Source: Evansella clarkii (GTDB lineage: Bacteria > Bacillota > Bacilli > Bacillales > Salisediminibacteriaceae). From it: a DNA stretch of 64,000 bases. Each line of letters begins with the position of its first letter. Within the stretch, counting starts at the first letter, position 1. The stretch spans positions 3,376,040 to 3,440,039 of the forward strand of contig NZ_KV917376.1 of assembly GCF_002019695.1 (NCBI RefSeq), read 5' to 3'. Shown here one piece after another: positions 25,733-33,567 of this stretch. The position numbers were made by a program, and so were the translations under genes. A model generated the notes under the pieces. It was not told the DNA's origin, made no database searches, and worked only from the letters and a program-made list of their open reading frames with translations.

Positions 25733-26320
25733 ATGGGTAAAATGGAAGAATTCCTTACTGAGCTTAATATACAGAAAGAAACAACTACCGATGACCTTCC
25801 GGAGATTGACTTATACATGGATCAGGTTATTCAGCTGTTTGAGAAAAAATTTGCCGGAGCAAAACGCCAGGATGAAGAAAAAGTACTTACGAAAACAATG
25901 ATAAATAATTACGCAAAAGCAAAGTTGTTCCCTCCTGTTAAAAATAAAAGGTATACGAAAGAACATCTTATGCTTATCAGCCTTATCTATCAGATGAAAG
26001 GTGTTCTCTCGATCACTGATATTAAAGAGACTCTTCATGGTATTAATGACCGTCTGGATGACGATGACTTTAATTTTACTTCCTTTTATAAGAGTTACCA
26101 AAACCTAGTTTTTCATAATACAGAAATTTTCACGAAACAGATTCAGGACCACAGCGCAGCTGTTAAGGACGAGCTTAAAACCAGTATGGATGCCGATGCA
26201 GATGAACTTGAAAATATACTCCTTATCACGTCTCTCGCAAGCTTAAGTAATTTATACCGGAGAGCTGCAGAATCACTTATCGATGAACTAAATGGACAGC
26301 AGCAGGAGAAGGAGAAATAA
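25733..26320 (+). CDS. DUF1836 protein, MerR-like HTH regulator candidate
   Basis: A 195-residue cytosolic protein with the DUF1836 pattern. A winged-helix/MerR-like N-terminal half (LTKTMINNYAKAKLFPPVKN, then RYTKEHLMLISLIYQMKGVL) is followed by a helical C-terminus. Proteins of this type are often found beside hemolysin III genes in Firmicutes. The divergent arrangement with a shared operator-like inverted repeat suggests that it regulates its neighbour; this is inference. Confidence 0.8.
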   Translation: MGKMEEFLTELNIQKETTTDDLPEIDLYMDQVIQLFEKKFAGAKRQDEEKVLTKTMINNYAKAKLFPPVKNKRYTKEHLMLISLIYQMKGVLSITDIKETLHGINDRLDDDDFNFTSFYKSYQNLVFHNTEIFTKQIQDHSAAVKDELKTSMDADADELENILLITSLASLSNLYRRAAESLIDELNGQQQEKEK

Positions 26321-26354
26321 AGAAAACTCGCCGATTGCGATTTCTATAGTTTTA

Positions 26355-26382
26355 AAAAAGGACCTTTTAGGGTCCTTTTTTT
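26355..26382 (+). terminator. Rho-independent terminator
   Basis: AAAAAGGACC pairs with GGTCCTTTTT around TTTTAG, followed by further T. Confidence 0.85.
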
Positions 26383-26407
26383 GCGAATGTATTACGAGTG
26401 TGGTTTC

Positions 26408-26623
26408 TCAATAGTGACGCTGACTATCTTTATCGGAATTTTTCTTATACTCTTTCAGACAGTTAATGCAGATGCATGCCTTTCTCCGTTGATGGTCTGG
26501 CACCAGAGACAGTATTTTTTCCGGAAAGGTCTCTCTGCTGCACCAGCAATCGCCTGCCACATTACAGTCGTTGTTTTTACCACAAAGCGGGCATTTATTT
26601 TCAGGATTATAACGCTTCATCAT
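26408..26623 (-). CDS. Cysteine-rich CWC family protein
   Basis: A 71-residue protein with the CWC signature: NKCPLCGKNNDC near residue 9, DCWC near residue 25 and CICINCL near residue 50. The eight or so cysteines likely bind zinc. Function is not known for the family. Start ATG ATG follows SD AAAGGAGG; the first of the two ATGs is given. Confidence 0.8.
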   Translation of the reverse strand: MMKRYNPENKCPLCGKNNDCNVAGDCWCSRETFPEKILSLVPDHQRRKACICINCLKEYKKNSDKDSQRHY

Positions 26624-27114
26624 TAACCCCTCCTTTGTGATTCAGGTTCAGGTGAAAAACAAATTTAATACCAATTGCCCGTACATTGAAGTAAAAGGTA
26701 TAACTAAAGTAAAATAATCGGAGATTTTCCGTTTATATGCAGATTGGAGCTTGTTTCAGGGTGATATAAGGGAATGTTTTCCGGTTATGCCAAGCAAAAT
26801 CATCTATTTTCCAATTTTCTGAGTGAATAGACGGAATCTCTCCGCCTATTTATGCGTTTATTTATAAAAATTACTAATTAAGCGGAATTTTTCCGTTTAA
26901 TTAGTAAATCGGTTGCTTAATCTGAACCCCCAAGAAATGGGCATTATCTTTTTTAATAGGAAAAGCACCCCACCCGCTAGCGGAACCCTTCAACCCTTAA
27001 ATGACCCCTTTTGCATGCAATTAACGTTACGCTTGTCCTTTATAGGGGTATAAAAACCGTAGCTGCTTCATCTCACCTGCCCCAGCATGAATAATGAAGG
27101 ATGGTGGATAGATT
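26624..27114. other. Intergenic region with three CGGA-N5-TCCG boxes
   Basis: About 490 bp without a gene. CGGA-N5-TCCG occurs at 26719-26731, 26832-26844 and 26883-26895. The last lies inside a 16-bp stem (26870-26908 region) that begins TTACTAATTAA. Nothing else is recognisable. Confidence 0.5.
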
Positions 27115-27369
27115 ATGAATTTACTTATTTCCATTACAATCAGTATGGTTATAGCCTTCCTGCTCCTTTTATTTGGCCCTTTCTGGGGAACCTTCCTGGG
27201 CTTTAGTATCATTGCAGGCTGTCTGATCAGAGTGCTGTACCTGCTTGCGGAAATTCGAAAGAACCTGCAGGCTATTAATTCAGGTCAAACCAGGACAGAA
27301 CCCGATGCTTATCTTAAGGAAACAAGCCAAACTGCCGGCGAGAAGCTTATTGTGCAGAAAAAAGCATAA
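27115..27369 (+). CDS. Small membrane protein of unknown function
   Basis: An 84-residue protein with two membrane segments in residues 1-45, then a soluble tail (LAEIRKNLQAINSG...). SD-like GGATGG lies upstream of the ATG. No family recognised. Confidence 0.6.
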   Translation: MNLLISITISMVIAFLLLLFGPFWGTFLGFSIIAGCLIRVLYLLAEIRKNLQAINSGQTRTEPDAYLKETSQTAGEKLIVQKKA

Positions 27370-27390
27370 TTGGCTACGCTAAATAAGAAT

Positions 27391-27418
27391 TTGTCCTGCA
27401 AAGGGATTTGCAGGACAA
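27391..27418. terminator. Hairpin between convergent genes
   Basis: A perfect 12-bp stem (27391-27402 with 27407-27418) and a 4-nt loop; it may terminate either strand. Confidence 0.65.
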
Positions 27419-27464
27419 GTTTGCATTCAGCGGACTAAATTCTTCTGAATAAAGATTCCGTTTC

Positions 27465-28232
27465 TTATCCCTGAACCATGCCTTCATTTTTCTGTGCTGT
27501 CCCTGTACTCTTTTTTTCCAGACATGCGGCAGTAAAAGCCTGGAATAGACGGAAACTGCACGGATCTTTATGAAAATTAAATTCCGGATGCCACTGGACC
27601 GCGAAAATAAAGGTTTTTCCTGGCATATATGCTGCTTCTGCCAGCCCGTCTTCCGAGTATGCTGCCTGGGCCAGCTTCGGAGATAAATCTTTGACACCCT
27701 GATGGTGCAGGCTGTTTACCATCATTGCCTCCCTCCCCGCCATTAACTCATAAAGAGGGCTGTCTTTTTCTATTAGAACACGATGCAGCGGCTCATCATA
27801 AGGATGTTTTTGTTTATGGCCTCCTTCTCTCAAGTCGAATTGGGCGTGGAGATCCTGGTACAACGTGCCGCCGAGCAGGACATTGATAATCTGCAAGCCA
27901 CGGCATATACCAAACACTGGCTTATCAAGCGCCAGTATTTCTTCGAAAAGCAATTTTTCCATGATATCCCTGTCACTGCAGGTTTCCTGACAAAATTCCT
28001 CTTCTTTTTCCCCGTAAAGCTTTGGGTCTACATCCTGGCCCCCGGTAAATAAAAATCCGTCAAATGAGGAAACAAGTGTTTTTATCGTATGTATATCTGA
28101 GGTGAGCGGCAGCATCACAGGAATGCCTCCTGCTTCTTCAATGGCTTTCATATAACCCGGAAGCATCCAGTAGCTTTCTTTTTCGCTGTCGTAAAGCGGT
28201 AAAACTCCAATCATTGGCTTGTTGTTATTCAT
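27465..28232 (-). CDS. Class I glutamine amidotransferase, gamma-glutamyl-GABA hydrolase (PuuD)-like
   Basis: A 255-residue peptidase C26 family enzyme. Nucleophile Cys in FGICRGLQIIN, catalytic His/Glu in AVQWHPEF, and FLFTGGQDVDPKLYGE in the N-terminal half. PuuD-like enzymes hydrolyse gamma-glutamyl-GABA or related gamma-glutamyl amides in polyamine breakdown; no other polyamine gene is adjacent, so the substrate is uncertain. The ATG at 28232 has SD GGGGAGAG; an upstream frame extension is not supported. Confidence 0.88.
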   Translation of the reverse strand: MNNNKPMIGVLPLYDSEKESYWMLPGYMKAIEEAGGIPVMLPLTSDIHTIKTLVSSFDGFLFTGGQDVDPKLYGEKEEEFCQETCSDRDIMEKLLFEEILALDKPVFGICRGLQIINVLLGGTLYQDLHAQFDLREGGHKQKHPYDEPLHRVLIEKDSPLYELMAGREAMMVNSLHHQGVKDLSPKLAQAAYSEDGLAEAAYMPGKTFIFAVQWHPEFNFHKDPCSFRLFQAFTAACLEKKSTGTAQKNEGMVQG

Positions 28233-28250
28233 GGTTCTCTCCCCTGTCTC

Positions 28251-28404
28251 TATAAAGTGAACCTTCAATCAGTGGGGGGATTATTCATCCCCACTGATTG
28301 TTAGTTGAACCAATCGGGATGTTAGCGTCCGTTATCTTCCGCCTGAACATCTTCGCTTCTACTCATGTATTGAGGCGGGAGTTTTGCGGACGGTTACATC
28401 GGGA
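28251..28404 (+). repeat. Dispersed two-hairpin element, copy A
   Basis: About 154 bp beginning ATAAAGTGAACCTTCAATCA and ending ACATCGGGATAA. The first hairpin is AATCAGTGGGG/CCCCACTGATT. The second, longer hairpin has GCGTCCG and CCGCCT arms pairing with AGGCGG and CGGAC. The order and many bases match copies B (43.54 kb) and C (47.45 kb, minus strand). It lies between divergent genes. Confidence 0.75.
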
Positions 28405-28556
28405 TAAAAATCGTTTTATTAATAATAGCAGATTCCTGTTAAAAAACAGAGACTATTAGCTTAACAGTAAGCAACTTTTCAGGTTTCGTTTAAATAGAAT
28501 GTATGCTTAAGCAGAAACTTGGGTATAGCCTCTTTAGAATAAAAGGAGGAGATTAA

Positions 28557-30104
28557 ATGACTAATGAATATTACAACAATGCGGAAACATTGCCTTCCTG
28601 CTCTTCTTCCTACTGGAGAGAACATAAGAGTCTGAAGGCATTTCCAGTACTGAATGAAAGCATAGACGTGGATGTTGCTATTGTCGGCGGCGGTATGACA
28701 GGCATACTCACTGCATTTTTATTAAGCCTCGAAGGTAAACAGGTGGCCCTGATCGAAGGGGGGTCCCTGTTAGATGGTACAACAGGAAACACAACGGCAA
28801 AAATTACCGCTCAGCACGATGTCATGTACGATAAGCTGATCGATACACATGGAGAAGAAAAAGCGAGATTGTACTATGATGCACAGGTGGAAGCAATGAA
28901 CAACATAAAAAAACTCATCGACCTGCATGATATTGATTGTGAGTATAAAGTTCAGGATGCGTACCTCCATGCCGGTACAGAGGATGGGCAGAAACAGCTG
29001 GAAAAAGAAATGGACGCTTACGAGAAGTTAAATATTGAAGGAGAACTCATATATAAGTCGGAGCTTCCCTTTCATACGAAAGCTGCCCTAGTGATGAGAA
29101 ACCAGGCCCACTTCCACCCTGTTAAATTTCTCCAGGGAATTGTGGAGGAAATCGAAAAGCTTGGCGGCTTGATTTATGAAAACACAATGGCTGATGATAT
29201 TACAGGTGACGACCCTGTCACTGTGAAAACAAGGAACGGGTATGATATCTGGTGCGATAAGGTCGTTATGGCCTCCCACTTCCCTTTTGACGATATGAAA
29301 GGCTTTTATTTTTCACGGCTTCACCCGGAAAGATCTTATGCAATTACTGTGAAAACTGAGAAAGAGATTCCGGAAGGCATGTATTTAGGGATTGATGACC
29401 CGGGTTTTTCATTAAGGCATACAGAAGTGAACGGAGAAAAACTGGCCATATTCGGTGGTGAAGGCCATAAAACAGGGAAAAGTGAAGACACATTGCAGCA
29501 TTTTGAGAATATAAGAAAGTTTGCAGATGAACATTACGGCGTTAAGGAAGTTGCGTACAGATGGTCCGCACAGGATTTAATCCCACCTGATAATGTGCCA
29601 CTGATCGGACAGTCTGTAACCGGAAGACCCCATGTTCTTACAGCTTCCGGGTTTAAAAAATGGGGTATGACAAACAGCATGGCCGCAGCTCACCTTCTGA
29701 AGGATCTCATTACAGACCAGCCGAACAAATATAAGGAATTATTCGATCCTACCCGTACGCATCTGAAAGGCGAAGCGGCAAAAACGCTGATAAAAGAAAT
29801 GGCCGATGATGGTGCACAGATGGTGAAATCCCGGGTGAAAAGGAAGGACAAAAAGCTGGAAGAGCTGGAAACCGGCGAAGGTGCTGTCGTTTCAATCAAG
29901 GGGCTTCGCAGAGGGGCATACAAAGACGAAAGTGGAGAGCTCCATATCGTTGATACTACATGCACCCACATGAAATGCGGCGTGGAATGGAACAGCGGCG
30001 AACGAAGCTGGGACTGCCCGTGCCATGGCTCCCGTTTCTCCTATACGGGCGAAGTGCTTGAAGGCCCCGCAACAGCTCCTCTAAAGAAAATTGATAAGGA
30101 TTAA
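28557..30104 (+). CDS. yhfW: FAD-dependent oxidoreductase with C-terminal Rieske [2Fe-2S] domain (YhfW-like)
   Basis: A 515-residue protein. The N-terminal DAO-type flavoprotein domain has the dinucleotide motif VAIVGGGMTGILTAF near residue 40. The Rieske domain at residues 440-515 has the full ligand set (CTHMKCG and CPCHGSRF). This fusion is the B. subtilis YhfW type, whose substrate is not established. The start follows SD AAAGGAGGAG. Monocistronic with a terminator. Confidence 0.9.
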   Translation: MTNEYYNNAETLPSCSSSYWREHKSLKAFPVLNESIDVDVAIVGGGMTGILTAFLLSLEGKQVALIEGGSLLDGTTGNTTAKITAQHDVMYDKLIDTHGEEKARLYYDAQVEAMNNIKKLIDLHDIDCEYKVQDAYLHAGTEDGQKQLEKEMDAYEKLNIEGELIYKSELPFHTKAALVMRNQAHFHPVKFLQGIVEEIEKLGGLIYENTMADDITGDDPVTVKTRNGYDIWCDKVVMASHFPFDDMKGFYFSRLHPERSYAITVKTEKEIPEGMYLGIDDPGFSLRHTEVNGEKLAIFGGEGHKTGKSEDTLQHFENIRKFADEHYGVKEVAYRWSAQDLIPPDNVPLIGQSVTGRPHVLTASGFKKWGMTNSMAAAHLLKDLITDQPNKYKELFDPTRTHLKGEAAKTLIKEMADDGAQMVKSRVKRKDKKLEELETGEGAVVSIKGLRRGAYKDESGELHIVDTTCTHMKCGVEWNSGERSWDCPCHGSRFSYTGEVLEGPATAPLKKIDKD

Positions 30105-30111
30105 CTGGAAA

Positions 30112-30142
30112 AATCCCCTGGCAGTGAAAGTCAGGGGGTTTT
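30112..30142 (+). terminator. Terminator of the FAD/Rieske gene
   Basis: AATCCCCTG pairs with CAGGGGGTT, followed by TTAC. Confidence 0.75.
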
Positions 30143-30243
30143 ACTTCGTTTGGACTGTATGGTGTATAAATTGCAAAGGTCTCACTTGAAAAAGCCATCA
30201 AGCCTCGGGCTGGGTGGCCCATATGCCGGATACTTACGAAAAA

Positions 30244-30274
30244 AAGGTCACCAAGCATGAAGCCAGGTGACCTT
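30244..30274 (-). terminator. Terminator of the small membrane gene pair
   Basis: AAGGTCACC (30244-30252) pairs with 30266-30274; on the minus strand it runs into a T stretch. Confidence 0.7.
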
Positions 30275-30302
30275 CCTCCTCCCCCTCACACTAATCAGGA
30301 AT

Positions 30303-30413
30303 TTAGAATAAAGGGTACGTAGTAAAGAAATAACGGAAAACAAAAAAACTGATAACTCCTGCGGCAATAAATAGAAACATAATCAATAAAGGCGTATATT
30401 TAAATTTTCTCAT
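30303..30413 (-). CDS. 36-residue single-pass membrane peptide
   Basis: The ORF starts MRKFKYTPLLIMF and ends YPLF, with one membrane helix and a basic N-terminus (N-in). SD GGAGG lies 5 nt before the ATG and a terminator follows. It lies 82 bp after another small membrane ORF on the same strand. The size resembles small subunits of membrane enzymes such as oxidases, but there is no partner gene nearby. Function unknown. Confidence 0.6.
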   Translation of the reverse strand: MRKFKYTPLLIMFLFIAAGVISFFVFRYFFTTYPLF

Positions 30414-30495
30414 CCAATCCTCCGATACACAAACACACACGAATGAAACCTGTATAAACGAACACTACTGCCGGTAAACAGGCTTTGGAGTCCGG

Positions 30496-30654
30496 TTAGT
30501 CAGGTGTCTGTTCCTTATGTGGGTTAGGGTTATCCTCAGCTTTTGTTTCTTTTTTATGATCGTCCTGAAGTTTTCTGTATATGATAAATACACTGATCGG
30601 TATGGATCCAATAAACATTAGTGTCGCAATTATTATGGATGTTTCAACCGGCAA
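30496..30654 (-). CDS. 52-residue single-pass membrane protein
   Basis: A TTG-initiated ORF with SD GGGGAG 8 nt upstream: an N-terminal helix (MPVETSIIIATLMFIGSIP...) and a hydrophilic, Lys/Asp/Glu-rich tail ending PHKEQTPD. Likely co-transcribed with the 36-residue ORF downstream. I do not recognise the family. Confidence 0.55.
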   Translation of the reverse strand: MPVETSIIIATLMFIGSIPISVFIIYRKLQDDHKKETKAEDNPNPHKEQTPD

Positions 30655-31031
30655 TGATAACACTCCCCTCTATCGTGCCCCAAACAGAATCAGAGCCCAC
30701 TCTCTCGTTTTCTGAAAGGGTAAAAAGCAGCTGCTTCCTCTCTTGCACTTTATCAAAAATCTTACTGACTACCAGTAAAACCGGTATCCAGGCCAGGATA
30801 TTCACCGTCTCACTAAAGGCTTACCGAAAAGTGAACAAAACAGCTCTCTTATCTTTATTAAAAGTAATCTCTTAACATACAAATCTCTTGCTATTTTACC
30901 ATAATTTCTGTCTGGCGGAAAATCTTCTTAGTGGCAGTATCTCGAATATTCATCCAAATTAAATTACTAAAAGTGGCTCGGGCACAGCCAGGTTAAAACA
31001 CAGACTTCCCTCCCCTTCAGACACGGTAAAA
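30655..31031. other. Intergenic DNA without a recognised gene
   Basis: About 380 bp upstream of the small membrane gene pair and downstream of proC; nothing further that I can support. Confidence 0.4.
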
Positions 31032-31060
31032 AACCCCGGGTGTACCCCAGGGTTAAATAA
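31032..31060 (-). terminator. Terminator of the first proC paralogue
   Basis: AACCC..GGG/CCC..GGGTT stem (31032-31054), followed by T6 on the minus strand. Confidence 0.7.
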
Positions 31061-31072
31061 CTGAACTGTATA

Positions 31073-31921
31073 CTACTGATGCACAGGCTCTTTCTTTTTT
31101 TCCAGCTGGCTGCTGATTTCCTTAGATCGGTTCATTGCCCCTTCAATAGCAGCTCTGATTGCCCGGCCTCCACCGTTTTCAGCGAGCTCTGTGAGACCGG
31201 CTGCAGTAGTGCCGTTTTTAGAAGTGATATTTTTTCTTAGCTGTGCCGGGGATTCGTCTCTCTCCATCATCATTTTCGCAGCCCCTAATAAGGTCTGTGC
31301 TGCTATTTCCCTTGCATTAGCCGGATCCATACCATTTTCTTCAGCTGCTTTTTCAATATGCTCAGTTAAATAATAATAGAATGCAGGCCCGCTCCCTGCA
31401 ATTCCTGTAAAGAGGTCCATCTGGTCTTCTTCAATAACGTATACTTCTCCGATCGCCTGCAGAAGAGTTTTAGCAAGTTTGATATTTTTCATCGTTACAT
31501 TTTCCCCAGGAGAAATAGCCGTTGCCGATTCCTGGATCATGCTCGAAGTATTAGGCATTACCCGGATTACCTGCTGCCCTGTCTGCAGATGCTCTTCCAT
31601 AAATGAAGTTGTTATACCGGCAAGCACACTCATAAGCACCTGGTCAGCATGTAGTTCATCCTTCAGGGAAAGTAGGCATTTTTCTGCGTCTTTCGGCTTC
31701 ATCGCTATGATTACAACGTCCGCTTCTCCTAAATTTACCATATGACGTGGTACGCCGCGTACCCCATATCGCTCATTTAGTTCTGCAAGGCGCTCCCCGT
31801 TGCTGCGGTTAGTAACAGTTATCTGGCCAGGTTCGACAGTTCCCGTTGTCACCATACCGGAAATCATCGCTTCCGCCATATTGCCTGCCCCGATAAAAAC
31901 TATTTGCTTATTTAAAGCCAT
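31073..31921 (-). CDS. proC: Pyrroline-5-carboxylate reductase (paralogue 1)
   Basis: A 282-residue P5C reductase: NAD(P) motif FIGAGNMAEAM at the N-terminus, the VIRVMPNTS segment, GSGPAFYYYL, and the C-terminal ITSKNGTTAAGL active-site signature. It makes proline from pyrroline-5-carboxylate. A second copy lies 1.6 kb away on the same strand. SD AAGGAGA precedes the ATG. Confidence 0.95.
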   Translation of the reverse strand: MALNKQIVFIGAGNMAEAMISGMVTTGTVEPGQITVTNRSNGERLAELNERYGVRGVPRHMVNLGEADVVIIAMKPKDAEKCLLSLKDELHADQVLMSVLAGITTSFMEEHLQTGQQVIRVMPNTSSMIQESATAISPGENVTMKNIKLAKTLLQAIGEVYVIEEDQMDLFTGIAGSGPAFYYYLTEHIEKAAEENGMDPANAREIAAQTLLGAAKMMMERDESPAQLRKNITSKNGTTAAGLTELAENGGGRAIRAAIEGAMNRSKEISSQLEKKKEPVHQ

Positions 31922-32268
31922 TCTATCAATCTCCTTGTTATTCTTGTTGAAAAATAAAGTCCGTTCTGTAGCACACGATTTCTATAGTAACATGCTCAGC
32001 AATGACTTCAAGGGATATGCGGGAAGAAATGAGATAAAGCTCCAATTAGTTAATGAAAGCGCCAACATTAAAAGATATGTGCAGAGGAACGCCTCTGATC
32101 CCTTCATTCGGGCTATACAGCAGTATACAGCCAATTAACGAAGAGCTTGATTTTGGCAGAAATGTTATCCGGGTAACTTTACCGGCAAAGCAAATCCGGA
32201 ACTCAGGTTGCCCCTTCCCACTAGATAGGGTTTATTTTCCTTAAAACAGGGGAAAAAAACAGGAGTCA
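31922..32268. other. Intergenic DNA without a recognised feature
   Basis: About 350 bp between divergent genes. A short open frame here lacks an SD and recognisable content; I see nothing I can support. Confidence 0.4.
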
Positions 32269-32616
32269 ATGTTTGATGAAGGGAGAATGACGAAGTTGAA
32301 ATTGCCTGTAGTGAAAGACGGGGAAGATTATTTAGACGTAAAAGCAGGACGATTTCGCCTGTATTTTGATAAAAGATATCGGGTATTGTCTACTATAAAC
32401 GATATATTAATTGGTGTACTTTTTGTAGCCGGGAGTATTCTTAACTTTTTCGATGGTTTAGATATCATCGGCAAAGTATGCTATCTTCTCGGAAGTACTT
32501 TTCTTGTTGTCCGCCCTATTCTGAGATTAATGCACAGTGCCTCTCTCCGAAATGAAATGAAAGATACAGATACGTATACAAGAGATGAAAATGAAAAAAA
32601 TGATACCTCTAATTAA
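32269..32616 (+). CDS. YrhK-like domain membrane protein
   Basis: A 115-residue protein with the YrhK-like pattern: RLYFDKRYRVLSTINDILIG, then two membrane segments (FVAGSILNFFDG and YLLGSTFLVVRPILRL). B. subtilis YrhK is a small membrane protein of unknown role. The start is uncertain: the ATG at 32269 has a close SD (CAGGAG), and another in-frame ATG lies at 32287. Confidence 0.75.
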   Translation: MFDEGRMTKLKLPVVKDGEDYLDVKAGRFRLYFDKRYRVLSTINDILIGVLFVAGSILNFFDGLDIIGKVCYLLGSTFLVVRPILRLMHSASLRNEMKDTDTYTRDENEKNDTSN

Positions 32617-32622
32617 CCCATC

Positions 32623-32662
32623 GGTCTGGCCCTTTGTGAACAATTACACACAGGGCCAGACC
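32623..32662. repeat. Hairpin of the GGGTCTGGCCC family (inverted copy)
   Basis: GGTCTGGCCCT (32623-32633) pairs perfectly with 32652-32662. The right arm plus flank reads, on the minus strand, CCGACAAGGGTCTGGCCCTG, matching 24865-24884 apart from one extra C there. Confidence 0.6.
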
Positions 32663-32708
32663 CTTGTCGGTTTTGTGTCATCCACTTCATTCCTTTTATT
32701 CCAGCAAT

Positions 32709-32737
32709 TTTACATTTAACTGGACTTCCTTTATAAT
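32709..32737 (+). promoter_or_regulatory. Sigma-A promoter of the HAD gene
   Basis: TTTACA (32709-32714) and TATAAT (32732-32737), 17-bp spacer, 26 bp before the ATG. Confidence 0.65.
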
Positions 32738-32762
32738 TGTCTGAAAAGTGAGGTGACTTGAG

Positions 32763-33443
32763 ATGGCTATCGTAACGGTGGATTTTGATGGGACTCTTTT
32801 TCAGGGAAACTCGTTCAATGTTATGTTTCAGGCCGGCAGGAAGCAGTTTAAACTCAGGGACTGGGGAATCGTTTCTGCCGGTTTAGCAAAGTCTGCGGTT
32901 TTAGGGGCTGTAAAAGGAAAAGAAGCACTGCGCCATGAATTTTTCAAGTCGTTTGCCAGAACGTTTAAGGGGAAAACAAATGAGGAGCTGGATATATTTT
33001 TTCAGGAGCTTGTAGATCATGGGAAAAAAGAAGTTCACCATGATCTTATCAATACCATCCGCATGCATCAGGAAAACGGAGACACAGTTATCGTATTGTC
33101 CGGAGCATTGCTGCCATTTTTAAAGGCCTTTACAAACGAAGTCAAGCTGGATGTGCATGTCATAAGTACTGAGCTTATTTTTGATGAAAAAGGACGCTGT
33201 ACGGGCCAGATTGGTGAAATTGTAAATGGGGATGTGAAAGTCCGCAAAGTCCAGGAGTGGCTTGATCAGCTCAGCAAGGAAAGCCTGCCCTCTAACGGGA
33301 AAGAAAGTGAAATTTGGGCTTATGCAGACAGTGCAAGTGATATTCCTCTCCTCCAGTATGTTCAGTATCCTGTCGTTGTTAATCCAAAAGATGAAATGAA
33401 AAAGATAGCGGAAGAGAATGAGTGGAAAATTTTCGCTTCATAG
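32763..33443 (+). CDS. HAD-IB family phosphatase (SerB-like)
   Basis: A 226-residue HAD hydrolase: motif I VDFDGTL at the N-terminus, motif II VLSGALLPFL near residue 117, and motif III/IV AYADSASDIPLL near residue 190. This is the SerB/HAD-IB subfamily, acting on phosphoserine or a similar phosphomonoester. SD GAGGTGA precedes the ATG. A 33.5-kb terminator ends the unit. Confidence 0.9.
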   Translation: MAIVTVDFDGTLFQGNSFNVMFQAGRKQFKLRDWGIVSAGLAKSAVLGAVKGKEALRHEFFKSFARTFKGKTNEELDIFFQELVDHGKKEVHHDLINTIRMHQENGDTVIVLSGALLPFLKAFTNEVKLDVHVISTELIFDEKGRCTGQIGEIVNGDVKVRKVQEWLDQLSKESLPSNGKESEIWAYADSASDIPLLQYVQYPVVVNPKDEMKKIAEENEWKIFAS

Positions 33444-33500
33444 TTTTACATATTATGCTTGTCCACTTCTCCGTAATAACTATCACTTAATAAAGTACAC

Positions 33501-33542
33501 AAAGATGGCAGACAGGATTTCAATCTCTGTCTGCCACCTTTT
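33501..33542. terminator. Bidirectional terminator
   Basis: A stem of about 14 bp (33501-33514 with 33528-33542, one mismatch) between the convergent HAD and second proC genes. Confidence 0.75.
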
Positions 33543-33567
33543 AAAGGAACATTCAAAAATTCCTCTT

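Noticed and set aside
27051-27212. Minus-strand ORF antisense to the 27115 gene
   Set aside because: No SD, and the plus-strand frame gives a coherent two-helix membrane protein.
32053-32244. Plus-strand 63-residue ORF upstream of the YrhK-like gene
   Set aside because: No SD, no recognisable motif, and no conserved context; treated as chance.
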